From Chitinophaga tropicalis (GTDB lineage: Bacteria; Bacteroidota; Bacteroidia; Chitinophagales; Chitinophagaceae), in the NCBI RefSeq assembly GCF_009758205.1, contig NZ_WRXN01000002.1, forward strand, positions 186,001 through 250,000: a DNA stretch of 64,000 bases. Direction: 5' to 3'. Each line of letters starts with the position of its first letter. Position 1 is the stretch's first letter. The translations under genes and the position numbers were made by a program. A model generated the notes under the pieces. The model did no database searches and was not told the origin of the DNA. It saw only the letters and a program-made list of their open reading frames with translations. This document shows, piece after piece, positions 34,743 to 43,494 of the stretch.

Positions 34743-35438
34743 TCATTTCCTTGTCCACTCCTCGTGAATAGGATCTCCTTTAGAGCTCTTGCCGCTATGG
34801 TCCCAGGTGTCGCCATTCAGTACCCCCTTAAATGTTAAACTGGCGCCTACCCGGCTGTTATCCCTTGAAAAGAACTCTATCTTTTCTGTGTATACACCAT
34901 TATCAAATGTATAGGTACCTCCACCGGTACCGAAGAACCCGCCGGTTTCAGTGTTGATAGCTACCCACTGGAATTTGGTCCCTGTCAGGATCTTAATGGT
35001 TTTCCTGGCGCCGGGTTTCATCTGGTTCATCTTACCATTGGCTTCCCTGCCGGTGATCTGCCATACACCGGCCATTACACTGTTACCATCATCTACTCTT
35101 GTCCAGGTATTCGTTTCATTTCCCAGTGTCAGCACTAACTGGTCTCCCTCAAATTTGGCAATGGCCTCCGGATGCTTCCCTACCTGGGAGGAATCTTTTG
35201 AATTAAATTCAATGTTGGTAGTAGCGCCATCATCCGAAGTACCTTCCCAGGTACCGCCGGTCGTAGAAACAAAACCTTCTTTATTATAAGTAGCGATGCT
35301 GAAATAGCCAGGAGTGATCAGCATTAAGGACGTATTATCGCCGGAGGTGGTTTTCCATGCCCCGATTGCGGGCGATTGCGCATACAGGTTAAAGAGACTC
35401 AGCACAGTGAGCAGGATTAATAAACAGGTCTTTTTCAT
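34743..35438 (-). CDS. Secreted protein with two lipocalin-like segments, unknown function
   Basis: The 231-residue product has a signal peptide (TCLLILLTVLSLFNLYAQ). The mature part appears to hold two similar beta-rich halves, beginning IGAWKTTSGDN and MAGVWQITGREANG, each with later strands of the same kind (GGTWEGTSDDGATTNIEF and GGTYTFDNGVYTEKIEF). The pattern suggests lipocalin-like barrels or half-barrels. I chose the ATG at 35438 because a -7 promoter element lies at 35457-35464; the longer frame from 35504 would begin upstream of the predicted transcript. Convergent with the DeoR-type regulator, with 13 bases between stops. No known family is recognised. Confidence 0.65.
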   Translation of the reverse strand: MKKTCLLILLTVLSLFNLYAQSPAIGAWKTTSGDNTSLMLITPGYFSIATYNKEGFVSTTGGTWEGTSDDGATTNIEFNSKDSSQVGKHPEAIAKFEGDQLVLTLGNETNTWTRVDDGNSVMAGVWQITGREANGKMNQMKPGARKTIKILTGTKFQWVAINTETGGFFGTGGGTYTFDNGVYTEKIEFFSRDNSRVGASLTFKGVLNGDTWDHSGKSSKGDPIHEEWTRK

Positions 35439-35456
35439 AATCTGGTGGATTTGTAA

Positions 35457-35464
35457 CAAAAGTA
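35457..35464 (-). promoter_or_regulatory. Bacteroidota -7 promoter element (minus strand)
   Basis: On the minus strand the site reads TACTTTTG, an exact TAnnTTTG match, 18 bases before the preferred start at 35438. No clear -33 element is seen. Confidence 0.45.
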
Positions 35465-35562
35465 AAGAAATGTTCTCTTCGATATTTCTAAACCTTCTGT
35501 CCATACTTTCAAAAAACTGTGCCCATAAACTATTCCCATCTGGAAGAGAGCAGCAGGCTCCC

Positions 35563-35609
35563 GCTCAAAAAAACAGGTTTTGCCGAAGGCAAAACCTGTT
35601 TTTTTGAGC
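35563..35609 (-). terminator. Intrinsic terminator closing the siderophore operon, UUCG tetraloop
   Basis: A perfect 22-base inverted repeat (arms GCTCAAAAAAACAGG.. and partner) encloses GAA; the minus-strand loop is C(UUCG)G with a T7 tract in the arm. It starts 7 bases past the sterol-desaturase-like stop. Confidence 0.9.
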
Positions 35610-35615
35610 AACTAT

Positions 35616-36491
35616 TTATTCCTCATCATCCATCCTTACCACTGGTCCATTAGCCGATAACTCACTGTCACGCACACGCGATTTTAACACCGGCCACAGG
35701 AACTGTGCATACCACTCATCCCTTTCATAATGAGAAATACCATAAGCAGACGGATACTTACGGGTAATAAGCCCCGTACCAAAGATGATGTCCCAGATAA
35801 AGAACATATTCCCGAAATTCCCCTTGTAATAACCAACCCCATCGTCCGATGTAACGGCATGATGAGCATGATGCGTAGCAGGAGTGGAAATAAACCTTTC
35901 CATTACCCAGGCTACAGGATGCAGCCATTTAATACGGTAAAAAGGCTTGTCCCACGGAATGCTGGAATGTGCCGCTGCTACAATGATCGACTTCATACCA
36001 GCCACAAAAAGCGCCGGGTAACCAAGCCCCAGGTATACCAGCGTTACCACAAGATATACCTGTGAGAACAACAGCACATGGATCAGGTTATTCCTGAAAT
36101 AAACTGCCACTCCCATATAAGGCGCTGAATGATGGGTACGGTGAAACCGCCATAATACCGGTACCTGGTGATGCAGCCGGTGGTTCCAGTATTGTGTAAG
36201 ATCATCCGCTACAGCTATGATCACCGCTCCCCAGAAGAACGGTACCCACGAAAGTGAGCCCTGCAGACCTGGTAATAATACAGGTAATAACTGCAAACTG
36301 AAATAAGCCAGTATCGGACGGAAGAGTATCTTCGGAATAGCAAAGCTCAACAGGTCAAGTATAAACTCATTCCTGTCCGCTTTCCTGTTATATAACCCAA
36401 AAAGAAATTCTATACACCCTACTATCAGCAACAGAACTGGCAATCCCCAGCCGTTGATGTGTTGAAATAAAGCTTCTACATATTTAAGCAT
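35616..36491 (-). CDS. Sterol desaturase / fatty-acid hydroxylase family membrane protein
   Basis: A 291-residue integral membrane protein. The di-iron histidine boxes are present: HRLHH after DLTQYWN, HRTHHS a dozen residues later, and HAHHA near residue 210. Hydrophobic helices flank them (PVLLLIVGCIEFLFGLY, ILFRPILAYFSLQLLPVLL, VLLFSQVYLVVTLVYLGLG). Family enzymes use O2 to hydroxylate or desaturate lipids or sterol-like molecules at the membrane. It is the last gene of the siderophore operon, 10 bases after a small membrane gene, and is closed by a strong terminator. It could tailor a lipid or the siderophore, or simply ride on the operon; the sequence does not decide. Confidence 0.88.
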   Translation of the reverse strand: MLKYVEALFQHINGWGLPVLLLIVGCIEFLFGLYNRKADRNEFILDLLSFAIPKILFRPILAYFSLQLLPVLLPGLQGSLSWVPFFWGAVIIAVADDLTQYWNHRLHHQVPVLWRFHRTHHSAPYMGVAVYFRNNLIHVLLFSQVYLVVTLVYLGLGYPALFVAGMKSIIVAAAHSSIPWDKPFYRIKWLHPVAWVMERFISTPATHHAHHAVTSDDGVGYYKGNFGNMFFIWDIIFGTGLITRKYPSAYGISHYERDEWYAQFLWPVLKSRVRDSELSANGPVVRMDDEE

Positions 36492-36501
36492 AAAAATTTT
36501 T

Positions 36502-36666
36502 TCACTTGTTAACAGTAAGCTCAGTCGCTTGCTTCTGCTCCTTCCAGGGCCGCTCTCCTTTAATATAAAACCAAAGGAACATCAATGCCACCGGAAGGGC
36601 ATAGAGAAACAGGGAAATAACCCCGTCTCTCACCAGCTTCTTCGCAACATCTTTTTCTATTTTCAT
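36502..36666 (-). CDS. Small single-pass membrane protein, 54 residues
   Basis: A short frame starting ATGAAAATAGAAAAAG on the minus strand encodes a basic N-terminus (MKIEKDVAKKLVRDG), one hydrophobic helix (VISLFLYALPVALMFLWFYI) and a charged tail (KGERPWKEQKQATELTVNK). The topology should be N-in with a charged tail outside or the reverse. It lies 10 bases before the sterol-desaturase-like gene and 14 bases after another tiny membrane gene, in the same direction, so it fits tightly into the operon. No homologue is recognised. The hydrophobic profile and spacing support a real gene; a partner subunit role for the MATE exporter or hydroxylase is a guess. Confidence 0.55.
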   Translation of the reverse strand: MKIEKDVAKKLVRDGVISLFLYALPVALMFLWFYIKGERPWKEQKQATELTVNK

Positions 36667-36680
36667 ACACGAACAATTTA

Positions 36681-36791
36681 TTATCCAAAATGAGTGATCA
36701 GCCAGAACCCGGCAAAGAAAACCAGGAACGGCACAACTATCAGCAGGAGGCCGAGTATTATCTTCTTAAATAACAACACAATGTCTGACAT
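36681..36791 (-). CDS. Very small membrane protein, 36 residues
   Basis: The frame reads MSDIVLLFKKIILG, then a long hydrophobic helix (LLLIVVPFLVFFAGFWLI), ending THFG. It begins 11 bases after the MATE exporter stop and ends 14 bases before the 54-residue membrane gene, in line with operon spacing. Two lysines before the helix suggest that the N-terminus stays inside. It is too short for routine gene calling. Its role is unknown; proteins of this kind often stabilise a larger membrane partner, which here could be the exporter or the terminal hydroxylase. Confidence 0.5.
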   Translation of the reverse strand: MSDIVLLFKKIILGLLLIVVPFLVFFAGFWLITHFG

Positions 36792-36802
36792 GATATTAAG
36801 TT

Positions 36803-38209
36803 TTAAATACGGATACTTTTCCATTTTCCCTTCCTGAAAATAATAATGCAAACAGCTGCCAGCACTACCTCAGAAAGCAGAATGGCTCCAAATATACCCT
36901 TAGAGCCCATGTTGAAATAAATTCCGGTCAGATAAGCCAGGGGCAGCTGTATAATATAGAACATCAGTATATACATCAGCGTTACAATATTCACATACCC
37001 CGCCGCATTGAGCGATCGTGAAATAACCATCGTATACCCAAAGAAGAAAAACGCAATAGCCATACAACGCAGGTATAGCACAGCATTCTCCTGTATCGCC
37101 GGCTCACTGGCAAATACGCTGACTATATTCCCGGTAAACAGTAACAGTATACAGGAGATCAGCCCCAGGAAACACATATTGAACATCCCCGTTTTCCATA
37201 CAGACTGTTCAGCTCTTTCCGGTTTACCGGCGCCCAGGTTCTGCCCGGTCAGCACCCCGGCAGCATTGGCAATACCCCATGCGGGCAATGTTGCACATAC
37301 AATGATCCTGTCTGCTATAATATACCCGGTCAGCGCCGCCTCTCCAAGCTGCGCTACAATAATGATCATTAGCAGCCAGCTGGAAGCCGGGATCAGGTAT
37401 TGTAAAGTACCGGCAGAACCGATCTTCCAGAGCTTCTTCATAACAGAAGGCACAACGATCAGCTGCTGCCTGCCTATTACCAGTACCGTCTTTTTCTTTC
37501 CCAGGTAAAAGAACTGGTAACATACAGCTATAAGATTACCCAGGCCATTGCCAATAGCAGCTCCCAATAAACCCAATGCCGGTATAGGACCATATCCGAA
37601 AATGAGGATACCTCCCAGCGCAGTGTTCATTATAAAAGCGAGCAAAAAAGTACGCATAGCCATAGCGGCATCTCCTGAACCACGAAAAATACCATTCATC
37701 AACACCCTCAGCATCAGGAAAATAATACAGCCAAAACGCACCTTGGCATAGGCATCACCTTCCTGCGCCAAAGCCTCCGATGCTCCTATGGCATAAAGTA
37801 TCTGCTTACTGAACGTAATAGTGATAACACTGAATAACAACGCTACCGCAATACCTGTATAGATAGACTGAACAGCCGTCAGACCAGCTGTTTGCGGCTT
37901 CTTTTCTCCTATACGCCTCGCTATAAGGGAACTGGCCGCAATGTTCAACCCAACGGGAATAGCATAGATGACCAGTATAACAGAACCTATCATACCTGCC
38001 AGGTTGATGGCATTGTCTCCCAGGCGACTCACATACAGCAGGTCCACCACAACGAACAAAGACTCTATCATCAGCTCCACCATAGCCGGAAGCGATAAAA
38101 GAAAAGCCGCACGTGCCACACTGCTGGTAGTAAAATTCTTTTCCTTGCCCAGCATGGCTATCTTAAATAAACTGAAAATAGAACGGGTCCTGACAACCAG
38201 TGATTGCAT
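36803..38209 (-). CDS. MATE-family multidrug/siderophore exporter
   Basis: The 468-residue inner-membrane protein has about twelve helices and the MATE two-fold pattern: RAAFLLSLPAMVELMIESLF with VDLLYVSRLGDNAINLAG in the N half, and TLQYLIPASSWLLMIIIVAQLG with GYIIADRIIVCATLPAWGIANAAGVLTGQNLGA in the C half. Members export drugs or metabolites in exchange for sodium or protons. It sits inside the siderophore operon, 58 bases after the N-hydroxylase gene, so export of the finished siderophore is the likely job; that is inference. An in-frame ATG at 38155 (MLGKEKNFTTSS) is an alternative start. Confidence 0.9.
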   Translation of the reverse strand: MQSLVVRTRSIFSLFKIAMLGKEKNFTTSSVARAAFLLSLPAMVELMIESLFVVVDLLYVSRLGDNAINLAGMIGSVILVIYAIPVGLNIAASSLIARRIGEKKPQTAGLTAVQSIYTGIAVALLFSVITITFSKQILYAIGASEALAQEGDAYAKVRFGCIIFLMLRVLMNGIFRGSGDAAMAMRTFLLAFIMNTALGGILIFGYGPIPALGLLGAAIGNGLGNLIAVCYQFFYLGKKKTVLVIGRQQLIVVPSVMKKLWKIGSAGTLQYLIPASSWLLMIIIVAQLGEAALTGYIIADRIIVCATLPAWGIANAAGVLTGQNLGAGKPERAEQSVWKTGMFNMCFLGLISCILLLFTGNIVSVFASEPAIQENAVLYLRCMAIAFFFFGYTMVISRSLNAAGYVNIVTLMYILMFYIIQLPLAYLTGIYFNMGSKGIFGAILLSEVVLAAVCIIIFRKGKWKSIRI

Positions 38210-38267
38210 TACTAATCTGTTTTTAGGAAGCCCGCCCTTCGCAGGCCTCCTGATCTATAGAATGTTT

Positions 38268-39590
38268 TTATCTGACGCTGACAGCCTTTTCAAGATGCTG
38301 CACGCCAAAATCCTGGAATGCGATCTGCTCCTCCAGCTTATATACCTCCCTGCCTGTTATCTTATTGATGATCCAGGAATTACGGTAGGCGCCCAGGCTG
38401 AGGTCCGGCGCTACGAAGCCATGTGTCTGTGTCTCTGCATTCTGCACAAAGATCTCCTGCTCATTAATGTCAACAGTATAGTTACGTTGCGCATTAAAAG
38501 AACCATTACGGTTAAAGCGGATGCGGTCACTGATCCCTTCCAGGCAAGCGGGCCTGTTATACCTGTAACCTGTTGCAAGCACCACAAATCCTGCCTGGTG
38601 GGAGAACTGCTGCTGCTGGTCCACCTGCGTGAACTGCAGCGTATAATAACCTTCCCGTAAAGCAGGGGAGATCTCTGTCAGCTCACAGTTAGCCCTCAGC
38701 TGTACATCGATCGTTTCTCCTCCCACGGTCATCTCATACATGGCATCATAGATCTGGTCTATCAGGCTGCCATTGATCCCCTTTGAAAGAGAATTCTGTG
38801 TGGATAGTATCCGGCCCCGCTGTTCGGCAGACAGGCTGTAGAAATACTCAATATAGTTGTGAGAGCTCAGCTCCAGCGTCAGTTTGGAATGCTCCATCGG
38901 AAAGAAACGGTCAGAACGGGTAAACCAGTTCAGCCGGAAACCTTCCCTGGTAGCAGGCAACAGGTCATAGAACACTTCCGCTGCACTCTGCCCGGAACCG
39001 ATGATGGTCAGTGTACCCTTTTTCAGGATATCTTCCCTGTACGCCAGGTACTCCGAAGTATGCACCACATCCGGCAGGTTGTCCTTATCAATAAAAGAGG
39101 GTGTGTAAGGCTGCGTACCCGTGCCCAATACCAGTCTTTCACTGAAATACACAGTTGTTTCTCCGGTACGTGTATGCTGCACAGTTATCTCATATAACCC
39201 GTTTTCATACCCGGTATTGACCACTTTATGTGAGAACTTGCAATTGCTCAGTTGTTCTACCACCCATTTACAGTACACATTATACTCACGGCGCAGCATA
39301 TAAAACTCATGGCGGATAAAGAAACGGTATAAACGGCCTGTCTGCTTCAGGAAGTTCAGGAAGCTGTATTTACTGGTCGGATCAGCCATGCTTACCAGGT
39401 CTGTACCCATGAACGGGTCCTGTAAGGTTGTATTATTCAACATCAGGCCCGGGTGCCAGTCAAAAGCATCTGTCTGGTCAAAGAACAGGGCAGAGACTTC
39501 TTTCACAGGTTCCAGCAAAGCCGCCAGCCCCAGGTTAAACGGACCTATCCCTATGCCGATAATTGAATAAACTGTCTTGTCTGTTTGCAT
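38268..39590 (-). CDS. Lysine/ornithine N-hydroxylase (IucD/PvdA-like flavoprotein)
   Basis: The 440-residue enzyme shows the siderophore monooxygenase motifs: FAD site IIGIGIGPFNLGLAALL, then the substrate region LQDPFMGTDLVSMADPTSKY, the NADPH site TIIGSGQSAAEVFYDLL and the ATGYRY motif near the C-terminus. The family hydroxylates the terminal amine of lysine, ornithine or a diamine such as cadaverine, the first step in hydroxamate assembly. With a PLP decarboxylase in the same operon, the substrate here is more likely a diamine than the amino acid. It lies 33 bases after the oligopeptidase gene. Cytoplasmic, without signal peptide. Confidence 0.92.
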   Translation of the reverse strand: MQTDKTVYSIIGIGIGPFNLGLAALLEPVKEVSALFFDQTDAFDWHPGLMLNNTTLQDPFMGTDLVSMADPTSKYSFLNFLKQTGRLYRFFIRHEFYMLRREYNVYCKWVVEQLSNCKFSHKVVNTGYENGLYEITVQHTRTGETTVYFSERLVLGTGTQPYTPSFIDKDNLPDVVHTSEYLAYREDILKKGTLTIIGSGQSAAEVFYDLLPATREGFRLNWFTRSDRFFPMEHSKLTLELSSHNYIEYFYSLSAEQRGRILSTQNSLSKGINGSLIDQIYDAMYEMTVGGETIDVQLRANCELTEISPALREGYYTLQFTQVDQQQQFSHQAGFVVLATGYRYNRPACLEGISDRIRFNRNGSFNAQRNYTVDINEQEIFVQNAETQTHGFVAPDLSLGAYRNSWIINKITGREVYKLEEQIAFQDFGVQHLEKAVSVR

Positions 39591-39623
39591 TTTTATAAAA
39601 GATTTTTAATGTTGAGTTGATAC

Positions 39624-41720
39624 TTACCACTTCACATTCAGTTGACTGAAAATAAAGCTCCAGGCATCTGCTGCTTCCGCAATGAGCTTTGTAGTAGGCT
39701 TGCCAGGCCCATGTCCTGCATTACTATCTATACGGATCAGCACAGGATTATCTCCTGCCTGTTTTTCCTGCAGGGTAGCCACATATTTATAGGAATGCGC
39801 AGGCACAACGGTGTCATCATGATCTGCTGTAAGCACCAGTGTTGCCGGGTAACGAACACCAGCTTTGATGTTATGCAGCGGCGAATATTTCACCAGGTAT
39901 TCAAACTGCTCTTTATTATCGCTCGTACCATATTCTTCCGCCCAGGTACTGCCAATAGTGAACTTATGATAACGTAGCATATCCATAGCGCCTACTACAG
40001 GAATGGCCGCTTTAAAAAGCTCCGGCCGCTGGTTAATACAGGCGCCTACCATAACCGCACCGGTAGAGACTCCGGTGATGGCAATACGTGCAGGTTGCGT
40101 ATACTTTTCCCGGATCAGGTATTCCGTGGCGGCAATGAAATCATCAAACACATTCTGCTTATTACCACGCATACCACCCCTGTGCCATGCCTCACCATAC
40201 TCATTCCCTCCGCGCAGGTTAGGCTGGGCATAGATACCGCCTCTCTCCAGGAATATCATCCTCGCTACATTGAAAGCAGGAGTGAGGTTACGCTTAAAAC
40301 CACCATGCCCCTGCATAAAAACAGGATTATTGCCATCCAGCCTTGTACCTTTCTTACAGACAATGAACATAGGTAGCCGGGTGCCATCTTTTGATGTTAC
40401 AAATACCTGCCTGGTTTCATACCCCGTCGTGATACCTTTAAAATCCGGTTTCCTGTAGAGCACTGATTTCCCTGAAACAACATCCAGCCTGTACACAGTT
40501 TCCGGGGTAGTAAAGTCCGTATACGTGTAGAAGATATCCTTATCTGCTTTCCTGGCAGAGAAGTTACGGGCAGTACCTATGCCCGGAAGCTGCACATCCC
40601 GGACCTTCCTGCCGCTGTAATCATACTGGCTTACCAGCGTACGGGCATCTTTCAGGTAGCATGCCCACATATAACCTCCTGCCAGGTCTATATTCTCCAG
40701 TGAGGACCTTTGTTCAGGTATAACCGTCTGCCAGTGTTCCTTCTCCGGATGCGCCGGGTCCAGCAACACTACTTTGTTATTAGGGGCATCAGTATCTGTC
40801 TGCAATAATAACTTCCCGCCTTTATTGTCTACAACAATGTTGTGATTGTCGTATCCTTTGATAAGCGGCTGAATACGGCTCCCTGGAACTGACAGGTCCT
40901 GGTAATGCAACGCATTGCCGGTAGAACTGGTCAGCTTAAAACCCAGGAAAGAGCCCGGCAGTGAAGATATGATCAGGAAGCGTTGATCTTCCGTTACAAA
41001 TGCCGCTACACTTAACCGGGCTTCGAAAACAAGGCTGTCAGCCTCCTGCAAAGTGCCCAGCCTGTGGAAGTACACCTGGTTCAGCGTATTCCTGGCAGAA
41101 AGCTCCATACCTTTTTCCGGGGCAGGATAACGGCTGTAATAAAAACCATTGCCCTTCCATGCCGCCCGCGGGAACTTCACCCATTTCAGCTCATCATTCA
41201 GTTCCTTACGGGAGATAATGTCCATCACATGAAGGGTGTTCCAGTCAGATCCTGCATATGCCACCGCATATGCCAGGTAACGGTTATCCGTCGAAAACCC
41301 AAGCATGGTAACAGCTGTAGTACCATTGGCCGAAAGCTTATTCGGGTCCAGCAACTCTTCTTCGGCACCATTCAGCCCCTTACGGAGAAACCATACATTC
41401 TGTGGTTGCAATCCATTATTCCTCGTAAAGAAATAATATTCTCCGGCCTTTACAGGGGGTGTTTCCCTGGCGTAGTTCCAGGTAGAGGAAAGATGTTCCG
41501 TAAGTGCTTTCCTGAATGGAATAGCATCCAGGTAACTGTTGGTAAGCTTATTTTCTGCTGTTATCCACTCCCTCGTTCTGGCCAGCGTATCATTCTCCAG
41601 CCAGCGGTACGGATCAGGAATAATGGTGCCGGAATAGTTATCCTTTACCGTATCCTTAAACATTGGCTGGGCCTGGGCGTTCAAAGCAGCCAGTAATATG
41701 ATCAAAAGAACTCTCATCAT
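39624..41720 (-). CDS. Prolyl-oligopeptidase family serine hydrolase (S9), secreted
   Basis: A 698-residue protein with a signal peptide (MRVLLIILLAALNAQAQ). The N-terminal text DPYRWLEND and the following beta-propeller repeats are typical of S9A peptidases. The C-terminal alpha/beta-hydrolase domain has GxSxG as GVSTGAVMVG, an Asp in TADHDDTVVPAHS and a His in NAGHGPGKP, and also QPNLRGGNEYGEAWHR. The start overlaps the stop of the NIS synthetase gene by 4 bases, so the two are translationally coupled. The unusual place in a siderophore operon suggests a periplasmic role in opening or trimming the siderophore to release iron; no substrate is shown. Confidence 0.85.
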   Translation of the reverse strand: MMRVLLIILLAALNAQAQPMFKDTVKDNYSGTIIPDPYRWLENDTLARTREWITAENKLTNSYLDAIPFRKALTEHLSSTWNYARETPPVKAGEYYFFTRNNGLQPQNVWFLRKGLNGAEEELLDPNKLSANGTTAVTMLGFSTDNRYLAYAVAYAGSDWNTLHVMDIISRKELNDELKWVKFPRAAWKGNGFYYSRYPAPEKGMELSARNTLNQVYFHRLGTLQEADSLVFEARLSVAAFVTEDQRFLIISSLPGSFLGFKLTSSTGNALHYQDLSVPGSRIQPLIKGYDNHNIVVDNKGGKLLLQTDTDAPNNKVVLLDPAHPEKEHWQTVIPEQRSSLENIDLAGGYMWACYLKDARTLVSQYDYSGRKVRDVQLPGIGTARNFSARKADKDIFYTYTDFTTPETVYRLDVVSGKSVLYRKPDFKGITTGYETRQVFVTSKDGTRLPMFIVCKKGTRLDGNNPVFMQGHGGFKRNLTPAFNVARMIFLERGGIYAQPNLRGGNEYGEAWHRGGMRGNKQNVFDDFIAATEYLIREKYTQPARIAITGVSTGAVMVGACINQRPELFKAAIPVVGAMDMLRYHKFTIGSTWAEEYGTSDNKEQFEYLVKYSPLHNIKAGVRYPATLVLTADHDDTVVPAHSYKYVATLQEKQAGDNPVLIRIDSNAGHGPGKPTTKLIAEAADAWSFIFSQLNVKW

Positions 41721-43489
41721 ACCTGTGGTTTATAAACAGCAACAGGGTTCTTTACTTCACCTATGCCGGGTACGTCAAATGGATTGGCACGGTCCCTCAG
41801 TTTACGGCTGTTCAGGATCTGCATCCTGTTCAACGCATCAGGAGCTATTACCGGTGTGAACAGGTCATACTGGTCAAATTTTCCGGCCATTTCAGGGAAC
41901 TGCTGCTGGTATTCCAGTATACAGGCTGCTACCAGTTGCCAGAATTCCTGCTCCGGTAACCCGCCCTGTTCTGCCAGTATCGCTGCAATAAAACGGAAGA
42001 TGCCATCAAACAACTGTGTGAAGATGGGCCTTGTCCTGAAAGATTCCGGTATGCTCACCTGTATGCGCCTGGCCTTTTCAGGCAACACAACGTCCATATC
42101 CATCAGTGTCACCTCTTCGCCTATATCTTTCATAATAGCCCTCACCGGCACGTTGTTCTCCAATACCAGGACAATGTTCTCTCCATGTGGCATGAACACC
42201 ATATCATAGCGGTAAAAACAATGCAGTAACGGCTTCATATAACGGTCCAGGTAGGCTTTCACCCACTCAGGCGCCGTAAGCCCGGACGTACTGATCAGCT
42301 CCGGCAGCAACGCATTCCCCTGCGGATCAATATGCAGCAATGCCGCCATGGTCATAAGCTTCTGCCCGGGTTGCAGCTTCGATACAGGGCTTTCCCTCCA
42401 CAGAGAGGCCAGCATCTTTTTATACGGACTGTCTTCCTGCAACGCATCTTCAAAATGCTGATTGGTATAGCCTGTAGCTGCTATCTCCCGCAACACACAG
42501 AAGCCATTCTCCTGTAAATATCCGTCTGCTTCTACTACAGAATATACCCACTCATTAATAGCAGGCGTAGTACGCATGAAATAGGGAGAGAGTATCCTCA
42601 CATACCCCATGTTAAGTATACCCAGCGCCGTTTTTACATAACTCTTTTCACCATTGCTACGGTTAAAGAAAGTTCGGATAGATTGCTGCGGCTGGTATGT
42701 ATCTGCGCTGTGACCCAGGCATACCAGCATGTTGGTGGCAATGTCCGGCGCAAAAAGATTCGTCAGCTTATTATACCACTGCCACGGGTGTACGGGAATG
42801 AAATAATAGTCATCCGTACTCAACCCTCTGCCTTTCAATACGGCATTGAACCTGGCAATGTCGTCTACACTCAGCTCCTGGTGTATAAGCTGCTCATATT
42901 CCAGGTTTTCTATCCCCGTAAATTCTGCCCTGCTTTTATGCCCGGCCAGCCATATAAGCGGAAGTGGCTGCGCCGCTTCAGGCGCATATTTATGATAGTC
43001 TGTTACATCAAATCCTACACGGCCATTATTAGTAATAAAACGGGGATGACCTGTCATAGCCTGCTCTACCTCCTGGTAACCGGCATAGGCCAGGTAGGCG
43101 GCGCCCGGTCCGCCCTGGCCATGAAGGTAAGCACTACCATACAACGTACCCGCTACTTCTTCCATATAATCAGGCAATGCAGCCGGGGCTATCCCTATCT
43201 GGTAATTCAGATCCGTAATAAAACTGATAGCTTCTAACGGAGCCGTATCGCCATCAACTATTTTCTCAATAGAATCAGGGTTCACATACCAATGATTCAG
43301 GCTGTACACCCTGGCGGAAAACCTGTATAGCGTACCTGCACTTTCAGCGCGCAGCACATAAACGCCGGACTGCTCTTCCGGTTGCAGAATAGCTTCATGA
43401 GATAGCTCTGCTATTATTTTACTGATAAACAACCGGATCACTTTCTGAAATACCTCCGGTTGCCGGGTTATTGTTTGAGTTACTTGCAT
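41717..43489 (-). CDS. NIS siderophore synthetase (IucA/IucC family), second copy
   Basis: The 590-residue protein has the IucA/IucC hallmarks: GSAYLHGQGGPG and GHPRFITNNGRVGFDVTDYH near residues 115-170, IPVHPWQWYNKL, then SIRTFF with SYVKTALGILNMGYVRI, and MPHGENIVLVLENNVPVRAIMKDIGEEV in the C-terminal ferric-iron-transporter-like domain. Family members use ATP to activate a carboxylate and join it to an amine or hydroxylamine. It follows its paralogue by 5 bases; the two are similar but clearly divergent, so they should catalyse different joining steps. Cytoplasmic. It overlaps the downstream oligopeptidase start by 4 bases. Confidence 0.94.
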   Translation of the reverse strand: MQVTQTITRQPEVFQKVIRLFISKIIAELSHEAILQPEEQSGVYVLRAESAGTLYRFSARVYSLNHWYVNPDSIEKIVDGDTAPLEAISFITDLNYQIGIAPAALPDYMEEVAGTLYGSAYLHGQGGPGAAYLAYAGYQEVEQAMTGHPRFITNNGRVGFDVTDYHKYAPEAAQPLPLIWLAGHKSRAEFTGIENLEYEQLIHQELSVDDIARFNAVLKGRGLSTDDYYFIPVHPWQWYNKLTNLFAPDIATNMLVCLGHSADTYQPQQSIRTFFNRSNGEKSYVKTALGILNMGYVRILSPYFMRTTPAINEWVYSVVEADGYLQENGFCVLREIAATGYTNQHFEDALQEDSPYKKMLASLWRESPVSKLQPGQKLMTMAALLHIDPQGNALLPELISTSGLTAPEWVKAYLDRYMKPLLHCFYRYDMVFMPHGENIVLVLENNVPVRAIMKDIGEEVTLMDMDVVLPEKARRIQVSIPESFRTRPIFTQLFDGIFRFIAAILAEQGGLPEQEFWQLVAACILEYQQQFPEMAGKFDQYDLFTPVIAPDALNRMQILNSRKLRDRANPFDVPGIGEVKNPVAVYKPQV

Positions 43490-43494
43490 TTTCT

